Part shown: positions 11,079-20,342 of the stretch, one piece after another
How the letters are laid out: every line of letters begins with the position of its first letter
Numbering within the stretch: position 1 is the first letter of the stretch
Origin: Symbiodinium natans
Lineage: Eukaryota > Sar > Dinophyceae > Suessiales > Symbiodiniaceae
Assembly (NCBI GenBank): GCA_905221605.1
Contig: CAJNDS010002413.1
Coordinates: 404,001-468,000 of the forward strand
Direction of reading: 5' to 3'
DNA: 64,000 bases
The notes under the pieces: generated by a model
Database searches by the model: none
The model's input: the letters and a program-made list of their open reading frames with translations, nothing else
Told to the model about the DNA's origin: nothing
Translations under genes and position numbers: made by a program

Positions 11079-11236
11079 GGTACTTGGAGGTTCATGGTAC
11101 TTAATAACCGTTTAGGGCTTAGGGTTTCGGGTTTGGGGTTTAGGGTTTAGGGTTTAGGGTTTAGGGGGTACTTCGTAACCCCATAAAAACTGTACGTAAA
11201 AACAAACCCAACTATAACCACGTTAGGGCACTGCGA
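11079..11236. repeat. MITE-like element split by a TTTAGGG array
   Basis: The left end has GGAGGTTCATGGTACTTAATAACC (to about 11109). A TTTAGGG-type tract (11111-11166) follows, then AACTATAACCACGTTAGGGCACT. Both outer parts match the family intact at 52245-52396 and related at 27060-27180. Confidence 0.5.
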
Positions 11237-11620
11237 AAGAGCCAAGGCCACCGGACGGTTTGGAGTTTAGGGTTTGGGGTTTGGGATTTAGGGTTTAGGG
11301 TTTAGGGCTTAGGGTTTAGGGTTTAGGGTTTAGGGTTTAGGGTTTAGGGTTTAGGGTTTGGGGTTTGGGGTCTCGGGTTTGACCTCGACACGGCTGCAGC
11401 GAGCCAGAGCTGCGCAGCGCAACTGGAACCATAAACCTTAACCAACCAAACCTACAGCCCAAACCAGACCGAGCCCAGAGACACCCACCCCCCCCTCCCT
11501 CCCAATTCCCCCAAAACCTCAACCCTCATCCCTAAACCCTAAACCCCAAATACCCCCAAAACCTCAACCCTAAACCCCTAACCCCAAAATCTCCCACACT
11601 GGGCCCTAAACCCCAACAAC

Positions 11621-11666
11621 CAAAGCCTCCGAAGCGTCGAGTCGCAGAGAGGCAGACGGCTGGATA
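11621..11666 (-). CDS. putative short exon
   Basis: 46 bp between acceptor CCCCTAG and donor GTTGTTGG. Reads IQPSASLRLDASEAL in one of two open frames; phase with neighbours is not settled. Confidence 0.3.
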
Positions 11667-12005
11667 CTAGGGGGGGGGGGGGTTTCCTACAAAAGACAGA
11701 GGGGGGGATCCTCTTCCTACAAATGAACCCTAAACCCTACATTCGCACCCCTTCTGGGTCTGTCAAGCCTCTTGGGTTCAGGGTTTAGGGTTTAGGGTTT
11801 GAGGCGACAGTCTTGGAATGTGAAAACCATGTAAACCTGCCAAAACCCCAAGCGGCCTCAACACCCCAAACCCCTCGAACCCCAAGCCCTGAACCCCAAA
11901 CCCCCAAACCCCGCCAAAACCCCCCCAAACCCTAAACCCTAACCCCCAACCCTAAACCCCAAACCCTAAACCCTAAACCCTAAATCCTAACCCTAAACCC
12001 CAAAC

Positions 12006-12062
12006 TCTGCGACGCACGCGGGCGCAAAGCCGAGGCGCCTTGGCGGCAGCTGCGAGGGCGAC
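12006..12062 (-). CDS. putative exon
   Basis: 57 bp, 19 codons: VALAAAAKAPRLCARVRRR. Acceptor ACGAAG, donor GTTTGGGG. C-array on the left, G-array on the right. Confidence 0.4.
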
Positions 12063-12641
12063 CTTCGTCGCAGCCCCAACCCGAAGGGTTCAGGGTTTAG
12101 GGTTTTGGGTTTAGGGTTTAGGGGTTAGGGTTTAGGGTTTAGGGGCTTAGGGGTTAGGGTTTAGGGGTTTCGGTTTGGGGTTTAAGGAAACCTCGAACCC
12201 CAGACACTCCTAGATGAAACCCCAAGACTGCAAAGCCTTAAGCTCCCTCCTCCAAATTGGATATAGGTTCTATGGGCTTTCATACTTTCTTAATACAGGG
12301 TTTGGCGTTGGGATTTGATAGGCTTGTTATAGGCGTTTATAGGGTTTTACATGGGGTATTGTAGAGAGTTGTATATGGGATATTTTTATGTTCAGGGCTT
12401 TGCTTTACACGGTTTACAGGAGTTACAGGGTGAAAGGGAGGGCGGGCGGCCTCCCCTTAAAAAGGGGACCCCTTATGTACCCAAGGTGCCCATTCTTCAG
12501 AACCCTGGGACCATATTGGGGGCCCGTTTCAACTACCCTCAACCCTCAACCCTAAACCCTCAACCCTCAACCCTAAACCCTAAACCCCAACCCCTAAACC
12601 CTTACCCTAAACCCCAAACCCTAAACCTCAAACCCTAAACC

Positions 12642-12646
12642 CTAAA
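12642..12646. repeat. target-site duplication, left copy (CTAAA)
   Basis: CTAAA directly precedes the LTR here and directly follows the other LTR at 20454-20458. Five bases is the normal Ty1/copia duplication length. Removing the element and one copy restores an in-register CCCTAAA tract. Confidence 0.85.
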
Positions 12647-12758
12647 TGAAAATCTCTTTTCTACGCTCAACTGGGAATCTTGAGAGTTAGATGCATCGGC
12701 ATATATACACTGTACACTATACAACTGCATGACCTAGATTAGGCGGTACAATTTTGCA
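12647..12758 (-). repeat. 3' LTR of the copia element
   Basis: 112 bp, identical to the copy at 20342-20453. It follows the AGAAGGGG polypurine tract on the minus strand. About 124 bp of untranslated sequence separate the pol stop codon (12883-12885) from this LTR. Confidence 0.95.
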
Positions 12759-12766
12759 CCCCTTCT
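12759..12766 (-). other. polypurine tract
   Basis: AGAAGGGG lies immediately 5' of the 3' LTR on the minus strand, where the plus-strand DNA primer for reverse transcription is expected. Confidence 0.8.
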
Positions 12767-12882
12767 AGTGCGCAGAAATGCCTTCTAAGCACTATACTTT
12801 CTCTTCTGCTATGTGCGGAGTGAAACTTCTCTGGTATTGGGCTCATTCTCACGCCTAGGTAGCGGAGTCTGGCCAGGGACCT

Positions 12883-15645
12883 TTACAAGAGGAGTTCCTT
12901 GTGCCCGCGGCTCTTTTCAGAGCTCAGTTGAACACCGAGTGTCTTCAGATGCTTCCTCAGCGTTGGTCCTCCTACGCTCTTCGTGAGGATATCTGAACAG
13001 TTCTTCTCCCCAAGCACTTTATGGATCCTCAAGTGGTCTGCTGCCACGCGTTCTTGCAACCACAAGTACCTTGTTTGTACGTGGCGAGCTTTTCCCAGGC
13101 CTATCCGGCTCCCTTGGCCTTTGGCTGCGTTGGAGTCCGTCTCCAAGACAACCTCCAGCTCGCAGCTCCAATCTTCTAACAGGGACTGGATCCCAAGTCC
13201 AGTCGAACCTGCCTTCACTAAGGCGTAGTATTCTGACTCCCCTGTCGATAGGGCAATCGTCGACTGCACGTTTGACGAGTGCTTTATGGGATGCTGGCCA
13301 TAGAACGCGATCATACCCGTGGTGCTCCGTCTCGTAACGGCGTCACCTGCATGGTCCGCATCTACTTGGATACGGAGCTTGGTTGGTTCTCGCTGTTGTT
13401 CATAAACCAACTTCGCATACGGGTACTGCTTGAGATAACGAGCCAACCGCTTCAGGTTGCCCCAGTCAGCGTCTGTCGGCATTACCATCTTTCTTGACAG
13501 TGTCTTGACCGCATGGCCTATGTCTGCACGATCTTGTGCCAAGTATGCTGCGCGCATCACCAAGGACCTATACTGCTTCACCATCTCTGGTGGAAGTGCA
13601 GCTGCCTTAGCTTCCAGCAATTGTTGATCCACAGACTTCTTAACATCCGCTGTCTCTACGCCCTTACCATTGTTCAGACCCAGCTCCTCGATGAGGAGTT
13701 CTGCATGCCGCGAGTCTGCTTCAATCACGGCGCAGGGTCTCCCACTGTGTTGCTCCAACCGTATCACCCGATTGAGGAAAGTGATCTGGTTGCTTCCTGC
13801 AACTCCGATTCCTACCTCTCCTGTGCGCTTCAGCTCGTAGGCTTCTCGGAGTGTCTTGTCTAGTGCTTCCTGCGCTGCTTCGTCACCCAAGCACAGAAAG
13901 TCGTCTCCGTGTACTAAGACACGGGCATCCAGCACTGGGTGATAGAAGACTGCACCATTGCTTCTTCCTCTCTTCCATCCTGCTTGAATCAGAGTTTGAG
14001 TGTAGTGGTCCTGCCATATCGCTGGCGCGTCTTGCGTTCCGTACATTGACTTCAATAGCAGTCCACACTCTCCTTCTCCTGCTCCCTCTTCCTCTGGGAG
14101 CTTCACATAAATGTTTCTCTTTGGAGTCCCATAGAAATGGGCTCTTGAGATGTCCCAGCTCCCAAGTCGTAACGGCCTCCCGTGCTTCGAGCGTTGTTTG
14201 CTCATAAGCATGGACGTAAGAATGCGCACCGCTTCTAGCGGGGGCATAGCCGAAAACAACATCGCTGGGTCTAGCTGGTCCTCGGGGCCCTTCCTGGCCT
14301 TGATGTCTTTCACGACCAGTCTGGACCTCAAGTTAGGGTTCGTGTGATCCCCTTTGTTCGTGTCTACCCACTTCAGTGGGATTGGTTGCTTGCCTGTTTC
14401 TTGAATGCACTGGTCCAAAGGTACCCTCTTCCACACACCTTGCTTGTGGATGTACTCCATCTCCAGCTGTCTAGCTTTGAGGACTCCTTCGGAGTCCAGG
14501 TACCCTCCATTCACGTCGTCCCAGTATTGGTACCAGTTGCCAGCAGGCATGCTGGGCTCCTCGGGTACTGGTCCTGCCGCATACGCATCTACGGCGCTTA
14601 GGCTTCCATCTTCAACCATTTGTTCTTTCAAGCCTTTAAGTACAGCATTTACCAGCTTTGGCGGGTAAACCGCAGCACCTCGGGCGATTCCACCTATAAG
14701 GCGGACATGCCTATGCCACAGTCCTCCCTGCTTGTTGCTGCACTCTCCCTGAAGGATTTCGGCCAACACTGGACTGTTTGTCATCCAGCCGGTTTCCTTT
14801 CTCACATATCCTTCGTTTCCTGCCACGTCGTTGGCCTTCATCTCCCATTTACACATGGGGCCTTTTACCACGTAAACTCTTTCATCCTCTGCGAGGGCTT
14901 TGACTTCCTCGTCGTACCATGAGTCCGCGCTCCACGGATGCTCGTGTAGGAAGTACCTTCCCTTTTCCATCTGCTTTCGGTACATCTTAATGCTCAAGTG
15001 CAGGTGTTGCTCTCCCTGCTCTCTTCTTTTCTTTCTCACCTCTGGTGACACCCGCTTCTGGTTGAGTGCTTGAAGCCTCGAGAAGGCTTCGCACGGCGGG
15101 CCTCCGGTCAACAGCCGGGGTTCTTCTGCATCAATCAGCTCCTCTAGTTCTTTCCTGTCTTCTTCTCTAGACAGGTCCCAATGCTCTTCACTGTTGGGCT
15201 TGGTCTCACACAAGTCTACCGCATATCCAGGCAAAAGGCCCAGTCGCGGCGCGTGTTCCGTAAACCGTTTTGGGCTGTAGATTTCCATCACATCCACGGC
15301 TCCCATGGCTGTGCACAAGGATGCGATATCCATCACCTCCTGTTCGGTGACGTCTACTTGCTCTGCCCTATACTTGTTCCGAACCATGCCTTGCACTAAC
15401 AGTGCAGTTTCTCGTTTGAGAGAACTCAGCGCTTGCATGCTTTGCGGCGGCTGTTCTTCAGCCTGCTGCTGTACCACTGGCTGCGACACCAGTTCTTCTA
15501 CATCTCCTGAGCTTGTTGCTCTAGGGTCTATATAAGCTTTCAGGCGGCTCCTCCGCCGTTCTTTTGATTCCACTTGCCGCACTCGGTTCACTTTGCGCGG
15601 GCGGTGGTTCGTCAAGGTCGTAGTAGGCTCTTCGAGCCCTTTCAT
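12883..15645 (-). CDS. pol: Pol: methyltransferase-like domain, reverse transcriptase, RNase H
   Basis: 920 codons, uninterrupted. Residues about 115-345 resemble a cytosine-C5 methyltransferase: EIYSPKRFTEHAPRLG in the motif-I position, GGPPCEAFS (181-189) as the catalytic PC loop of motif IV, HEHPWSADSW (234-243) near motif VI. Reverse transcriptase about 398-640, with WDISRAHFYG (497-506, motif A Asp) and HGDDF (579-583) in place of YVDD. RNase H with VDADHAGDA (761-769), STGESEYYA (from 800) and ETDSNAAKG (835-843), then the copia tail KARHVQTRYLWLQE. The ATG at 15645 probably lies inside the polyprotein. A frame change upstream (about 15560-15640) joins it to the linker. Confidence 0.9.
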   Translation of the reverse strand: MKGLEEPTTTLTNHRPRKVNRVRQVESKERRRSRLKAYIDPRATSSGDVEELVSQPVVQQQAEEQPPQSMQALSSLKRETALLVQGMVRNKYRAEQVDVTEQEVMDIASLCTAMGAVDVMEIYSPKRFTEHAPRLGLLPGYAVDLCETKPNSEEHWDLSREEDRKELEELIDAEEPRLLTGGPPCEAFSRLQALNQKRVSPEVRKKRREQGEQHLHLSIKMYRKQMEKGRYFLHEHPWSADSWYDEEVKALAEDERVYVVKGPMCKWEMKANDVAGNEGYVRKETGWMTNSPVLAEILQGECSNKQGGLWHRHVRLIGGIARGAAVYPPKLVNAVLKGLKEQMVEDGSLSAVDAYAAGPVPEEPSMPAGNWYQYWDDVNGGYLDSEGVLKARQLEMEYIHKQGVWKRVPLDQCIQETGKQPIPLKWVDTNKGDHTNPNLRSRLVVKDIKARKGPEDQLDPAMLFSAMPPLEAVRILTSMLMSKQRSKHGRPLRLGSWDISRAHFYGTPKRNIYVKLPEEEGAGEGECGLLLKSMYGTQDAPAIWQDHYTQTLIQAGWKRGRSNGAVFYHPVLDARVLVHGDDFLCLGDEAAQEALDKTLREAYELKRTGEVGIGVAGSNQITFLNRVIRLEQHSGRPCAVIEADSRHAELLIEELGLNNGKGVETADVKKSVDQQLLEAKAAALPPEMVKQYRSLVMRAAYLAQDRADIGHAVKTLSRKMVMPTDADWGNLKRLARYLKQYPYAKLVYEQQREPTKLRIQVDADHAGDAVTRRSTTGMIAFYGQHPIKHSSNVQSTIALSTGESEYYALVKAGSTGLGIQSLLEDWSCELEVVLETDSNAAKGQGSRIGLGKARHVQTRYLWLQERVAADHLRIHKVLGEKNCSDILTKSVGGPTLRKHLKTLGVQLSSEKSRGHKELLL

Positions 15646-16560
15646 CTGCTGACATCGGCTTTGCCGTCTCTTTTTCTAACTCTGTTGGTCTACTCTCAGC
15701 TCCTCGCTTCTGCGGCGTCTGCTTTCCTACCGGCAGAGTCCCGGGTGACCCCGGGCTACTCGTGCCCCTCTTTTTCTTTCTCCCTCCTGCCTCAGGCACG
15801 CCTGAAGCCTCCGGTTCACCTACCGCATCAGCTACTCGGAGCTCTTCTTCCCTCTCTGGGGGCTCTGGCCTTCGTCTCTGGCGCAACTCGTGTGCCTCAA
15901 TTCTGGCCTTTCCCCTCTCGTCTTGAGCTAGAAGCTCCATCATTCTGGCTCTGCAGGCCTCTGTGTGGTTGACCTGCGTCGACTCTCCCAGGAGACGCAT
16001 GTACACCCGGGGCAGCCTGGGGTTGGTCCCAGGCGCTCTACATCCGCTTTCAGAATGTACAGTCTCCTTTGGACTGGCGGCGCCAACACTGGTGCCGGGC
16101 CCTGCACTGGAAGCGGGCCTTCTCCGTTGAGCCTGTGGCTCCTACCAGCTCTGTGGGCTACATCCCAAGGATAGCCTCTGAGGCTTGTCCATCCCTGAGC
16201 GTCCCATCTCTGCTCAGGCGGTAAACGTCTCACTCCTTGCGCCCTCTTCACACCATTGGGTGTGATGACCAGCAACGCTCCGGTCCCGCCATGGTGTCCT
16301 ATGTACCTGCCCTCCAACATCTTCATGTGGAGGTCATTCTTGTTGGATTCCGCGGCGACCGCTTCACGGTAGAAAAGCCTTTCACCCAGCTCTAAGGCTG
16401 GCCGTCTCCAGGCCTTCCCTGACCGGCGCTGCTCGGGCGTCCTGCCATCTTCTCCCTTCCTATACCGTGTCTCGGCAGCCATGCAAGGACTGGGTCCTCG
16501 TCACTTAGCGTGATCCCGAGCTTCTCCTCCAGAGAGCTCTTCATGACCCGTACTTGCCTT
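15521..16560 (-). CDS. integrase C-terminal region and linker (frame-broken)
   Basis: Continuation of the copia integrase spread over three frames. After the stop at 16541 the reading is carried briefly by another frame (MKSSLEEKLGITLSDEDP), then by 15940-16482 (DGRTPEQRRSGKAW, then GRYIGHHGGTGALLVITPNG), then by 15521-16006 (VNHTEACRARMMELLAQDE, then a charged linker). The implied single-base changes lie near 16557-16565, 16461-16475 and 15995-16005. Residue patterns match copia post-DDE regions. Most of these breaks look like missing bases, fitting decay or assembly indels. Confidence 0.7.
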
Positions 16561-17199
16561 TCACTTCTCTCACAGCTACCTCTGCCAGGCCGTTGGCCTG
16601 GTGGTCTCCCTCGGGAGTCTCTTGGGATATTGCTTCAATCCCCTTCAGGCCATCTATGGCCTTCGCCTTCATAGCCTTTATGGCTGGTTCTCCATCACTT
16701 TTCGCAATGAACTTCTTGTAACCAAGGTGCTTGACAAAGCCCTGCCAAAACTTGATGGCGTAGGGGTCTGTTCCCTTGGCTTCCACAAAAGTCGCAGCTA
16801 TTGCTTGCGTCTTCGAATCTTTGATGACCAGGATTGGTTTCACCTTGCCATCGTCTTGTCCCATAAAACAGTAGTCACACGCCACCGTTGGAAGTCCGTC
16901 GTTCTGACGCTCACGTTGCTCCCGGCTGCGGTGCTGCTGGCCAATGCCTCTCGCAGCCACGCAGTGGCGACACCACTCTCTGTATTGGACATGTCCAAGC
17001 ACCTCGTGCTCAGCTATCTCTGCGGCGGTCGGTTCTATCGGAGACCGAACCTGCTTAGGAGCCGCCACCTCTACTTCGCCTTCTTCTTCCCCTTCCGGGC
17101 TTTGCGCCGGAGCTTCTGGTCCGGCCACCTCACCGGCGCACAAAGGGTGCCCGGCTTCTGGCGTCCCAGTGGGACTTACGCTTTCAGCTGCCCGCTGAA
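16541..17199 (-). CDS. integrase catalytic region
   Basis: The open frame is entered by the -1 shift near 17200; no ATG is needed (the first start-like codon is TTG at 17143). Counting from 17143: an acidic linker; an HHCC zinc-binding motif H46-x4-H51-x6-C58-x2-C61; then the DDE triad as D90 (in VACDYC), D150 (in AKSDGEP) and E188 (in NGLAE). It is cut by TGA at 16541-16543 after REVKGKYGS; the family sequence continues in the next frame. Role: insertion of element DNA into the chromosome. Confidence 0.85.
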
Positions 17200-18958
17200 A
17201 CCCGACGTTGCGGCCTTGGCCGCCTCGACTGCGTTTGCTTCCAAGTAGAAGTTGTAGACACCTCCCTCCTGGTAGAGGGGTATCGTACCCTTCTTTTCCT
17301 CGGCGCTCGCATGTTTTACCAGCTTTTCTATCTTTCGGCCTAACGGGCTTGCGCGGGGTATGAGGTGCCCTTCATCCTCTTGGATCACACTCACATACCC
17401 TTGTTTTGCACACTTGTAGGCTGACACCAGCGGTTTGTGCACCGGGGCCAGGGACCCAGTGATCCCCTTCATCCGGCCATTCTCGTCTCTGCCGGAGATT
17501 TTGCATGCACCTTTGCTGGTGATCAGTTCCCCACTTGCGGTCTTGAAGGTCAGCTCTGGGCCTTCAGCAGGCGAACCCTTACTCTCCCAGTCCTGAGGGA
17601 TTGCTGTCCGGGCCGCCCCTGTGTCGTAGTTAAACTTCATCCACCGCCCGCCTTGGGAGGCGGTTTCTACAGCGCAAAGTTCAACTGCACCCAGCTCATC
17701 TTCCTGAGCTGGTTCTTCTGCCTCTCCCTCTTCTAGGGATCCAGCGTGCTTTCCTTTGCCTTTGCTTTTGCCCTTGTCCTTGGGCTTGCCCTTGTTCTTT
17801 GAGTCCGTGTTTCCCAATTTGAGCTTTGACCAACAGTCGGCGGCTTTATGGCCAGGCTTGCCACAGTTGTGACAGTTGCCTTGGAACTTCTGTACAGAGC
17901 CATTCTTGGTTTGAGCCTTTCCGTTTGAGCCATCTTTGCCACCCTTACCTTTACCTTTACCTTTAGGGTCTTTACCTTTCCCCTTCCCCTTCATGAGGGA
18001 GCTTATGGCTTGGGTTAAGGCATCAACCTCCATTGGCGCTGGTCCTTGGGACGATGACGCTGGGATTTTCCCCGGTTGTTCTACCGTCCCTTTCGTCTTA
18101 ACCTCAACCAACTGCTGTATCTCCCCCTTCATATCTTCGTAGGTGTTTAACCTAGCTTTGTTGAGGATAAGATGCTGCTCTAAGTCTGTAGGAACTAGCA
18201 ACTCTAGGGCTGTACTCTTCAAGTCGTCACTCAACTTTTCTCTCACGCCTGCATCATTCTTTCGGGCTTCGTATCTTCTTATCAGGTCGTCTAGTTGGTC
18301 TATAGCTTGTCTAACATGCTCCCAACCCTTGACTCTCACTGGTGACAGAATGGCCCTCAAGAGGTTCCTCTTGCGGCCTGCCGACAGCGGGTCGAACCGC
18401 CGGTGCAGGCGTCTCCAGGCCTCAAAACCACCACCAGAGTTCACCACTATGCCCTCGGATTCTCCCGTGCACAGGTGCTGGAGTAGCCGCCATACTTGGT
18501 CACCCTTTTCCGGGATGTCTTCTACGGTGTCTGCGGCTGCTGTTACTGTGCCACCGGGGCTAGCGGGGGCTGGGCTGTTACCAAACTGCAGGTCTACATC
18601 TGTGTCTTTGACTTCGTCTTCTTGCTCTTGTGCCCACTCAAGTACCTCTTCAAACTTTCTTCCAAACACAGACGCCAACATATTGACGACCGACCGACTC
18701 CATCTACGGAACTCATCTTCCACATTGTTGAACCGCTCGGGGTCTACCTAGGGCTTTGGTATCGAACAGAATTCTTGTGGAGTCAGGTCCCTTTTCCCTA
18801 ACCCTCATCGTTTGGGCTAGCTCTGCTACAGACTGAGCTAGGGCTGCTACTCCTGCTTGCCCCTGTTCTGCCTGTTGTTGCTGTGCCCTTAGCGCCGTTA
18901 TCTCTGCCTGCATTGCTGCGATTGTCTGCTGTAGCTGTTGCACCTGTGTTGCGTCCAT
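17176..18958 (-). CDS. gag: Gag and aspartic protease (frame-broken)
   Basis: The first 81-codon frame (18713-18958) opens MDATQVQQLQQTIAAMQ, a glutamine-rich coiled coil. The reading moves by one base at a CCCC run (plus 18739-18742) into a 515-codon frame (17176-18723). In that frame: capsid-like helices with W-x2-L-x3-F (about residues 103-210, like copia UBN2-type Gag), a Lys/Gly-rich basic linker, a zinc knuckle C284-x2-C287-x4-H292-x4-C297, a second basic run, then an aspartic protease with catalytic D367-T-G-A. It ends at TAA 17176-17178, where the integrase frame takes over. Confidence 0.85.
17197..17203 (-). promoter_or_regulatory. candidate -1 frameshift heptamer G GGT TTC
   Basis: On the minus strand GGGTTTC sits in the zero frame as X XXY YYZ (GGT at 17202-17200, TTC at 17199-17197), 19 nt before the Gag-protease stop. 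A -1 slip enters the integrase frame. This may be a real programmed site or a one-base deletion in a T run. Confidence 0.35.
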
Positions 18959-19097
18959 CTTGTGTTTTCTACGTCAACGACGGAAAAGAACCCTATTTGG
19001 TCTAGGCTAAACTCAAACCCTGCCGCCTACCCTTCCCCTTTTTCTCTCTCTGGCAGCGGCGTTCAAAAATGCGTTTCTCTTCTCGAAGAAGGGCCGA

Positions 19098-20342
19098 TCA
19101 CTCGGCCTCTCCCTCGCACTCCTCGGAGCCTTCCTCCTCAGAGCTGCTCCTCAACTGTCCTGAGGGCCTTCTATACACAAAGTTGGGTTTGGCCTTAGCC
19201 TCGACCCTGGTTGTGAATGCTACGGCTGCTCTTCTCGCACGCAACTCCCGCTCGTCGCAGCTGCTGCAGGCTCCACCTGCCGTGCCGCTCGCGGCTCGGC
19301 CTGCAAGCGCCCTTTGCAAGGACAACCCAACAGATCCCGCGGTTACCTTGGTGATCCAGCCAAACGCCAACCTTCGAATCTGGTAGTTCGTTGTTGGGGT
19401 CAAGGGTGCTCCTCCCTTCCGGGTCTCAGGCTTACCGGCGTCTATTCCAGCCCAGTACTGCCTCAACGCCAGGTGCTGGAGTCGCGTGTCCAAGGACGCC
19501 TTGTGTGTCCACCCTTCTCGCACCCGCCGGTCCTCCTCTGCAGCGGTCCAAACACCCAAGCCTCGGCCTTTTCCCTTTTGCTTACCTTTCGACTTGGGCT
19601 CTGCTTTGGGCGCTGCCTCAAGCGCGGCGATGGTAGGTACTGCCGCCTCTGGTTGCACTGCAGGCTCAGGAACAATCACCAACCCACGGTTGCGGCGGCG
19701 ATAGATAGCTGTACCTGCCGCTCTGGCCTTTGCCTTCGCGCGAGCCTCCGCCGCACCTGCTGCCAAGATAGCTGCTACCCTAGCCTCTCTTCTCACAGGC
19801 ACCGATGGTGCGGATGGCACCGACTCTTCCCCTTCACGGGGAGCCGAGCTGCAGCTCGACCTAGACCGGCTTCTTGACCTCGCTTTCGGCTCGGCCCTGT
19901 CCCTTGGCACCACCGACAGCAAGGAGCTATCACTTGAAGGTTCCTCCTCAGGCGTAAGGACAATGCTTGGCGTCTTCGGCTGCTCCAACCCCTGATCCTT
20001 GAACGCTTCTTCCGGTGTTCCCGGAGAGGTCCCCTCTATAGTTCTACCCTCCGGGGGTGTTTGAGGGGGTTTCACGTAGTTCACGTCGAAGGCTTCAGGC
20101 GGTGTGCCTGGCACGCACTGCCGCTTCCACGGCGGCGGACCCTCAGGTTCAGCTGGTGTCTGGTCCAGCCTACGCGAACCTGGTAGCCCCTTGTCAGCAG
20201 CCCACACTTTGCGGCCCTTGCGCCGTTCCAGCGCCTCAGCGCTCCTGACGCCCTTCTTCCGGGGCTTTGTACTCCTGCCCTTTCCTCCTTTCCCAGTGAC
20301 TTTCCTTGTGTGCCCCTTTTCGCTATGGCTCCACGCTACCAT
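19098..20342 (-). CDS. extra 5' ORF of the copia element, function unknown
   Basis: 414 codons, uninterrupted, unlike the Gag-Pol region. The ATG straddles the LTR/PBS junction: its A is the last LTR base and its TG the first two PBS bases. The product is basic and low in complexity, with proline-rich TPPEG/TPEE motifs (about residues 90-130), an SR run RSRSRSRS (about 155-163), an Ala/Lys-rich stretch and KGKQKGKGRG (about 253-262). The C-terminal third has a more folded look (WAGIDAG, YQIRRLAFGWITKV) and ends in an acidic tail. No known domain recognised. It could be a nucleic-acid-binding accessory protein or a 5' extension of Gag. About 139 bp separate its stop from the Gag start. Confidence 0.6.
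   Translation of the reverse strand: MVAWSHSEKGHTRKVTGKGGKGRSTKPRKKGVRSAEALERRKGRKVWAADKGLPGSRRLDQTPAEPEGPPPWKRQCVPGTPPEAFDVNYVKPPQTPPEGRTIEGTSPGTPEEAFKDQGLEQPKTPSIVLTPEEEPSSDSSLLSVVPRDRAEPKARSRSRSRSSCSSAPREGEESVPSAPSVPVRREARVAAILAAGAAEARAKAKARAAGTAIYRRRNRGLVIVPEPAVQPEAAVPTIAALEAAPKAEPKSKGKQKGKGRGLGVWTAAEEDRRVREGWTHKASLDTRLQHLALRQYWAGIDAGKPETRKGGAPLTPTTNYQIRRLAFGWITKVTAGSVGLSLQRALAGRAASGTAGGACSSCDERELRARRAAVAFTTRVEAKAKPNFVYRRPSGQLRSSSEEEGSEECEGEAE
20327..20341 (-). other. primer-binding site (initiator-Met-tRNA-like)
   Basis: TGGTAGCGTGGAGCC begins at the base after the 5' LTR on the minus strand. TGG pairs with the CCA tail of a tRNA. The following bases imply an acceptor 3' strand ending GCTA-CCA, in keeping with an AGC-starting initiator methionine tRNA, the usual copia primer. 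The exact tRNA cannot be confirmed here. Confidence 0.75.

Noticed and set aside
12983-18801. Many plus-strand frames up to 215 codons opposite the retrotransposon
   Set aside because: Antisense shadows of Gag and Pol, which carry clear motifs on the minus strand.
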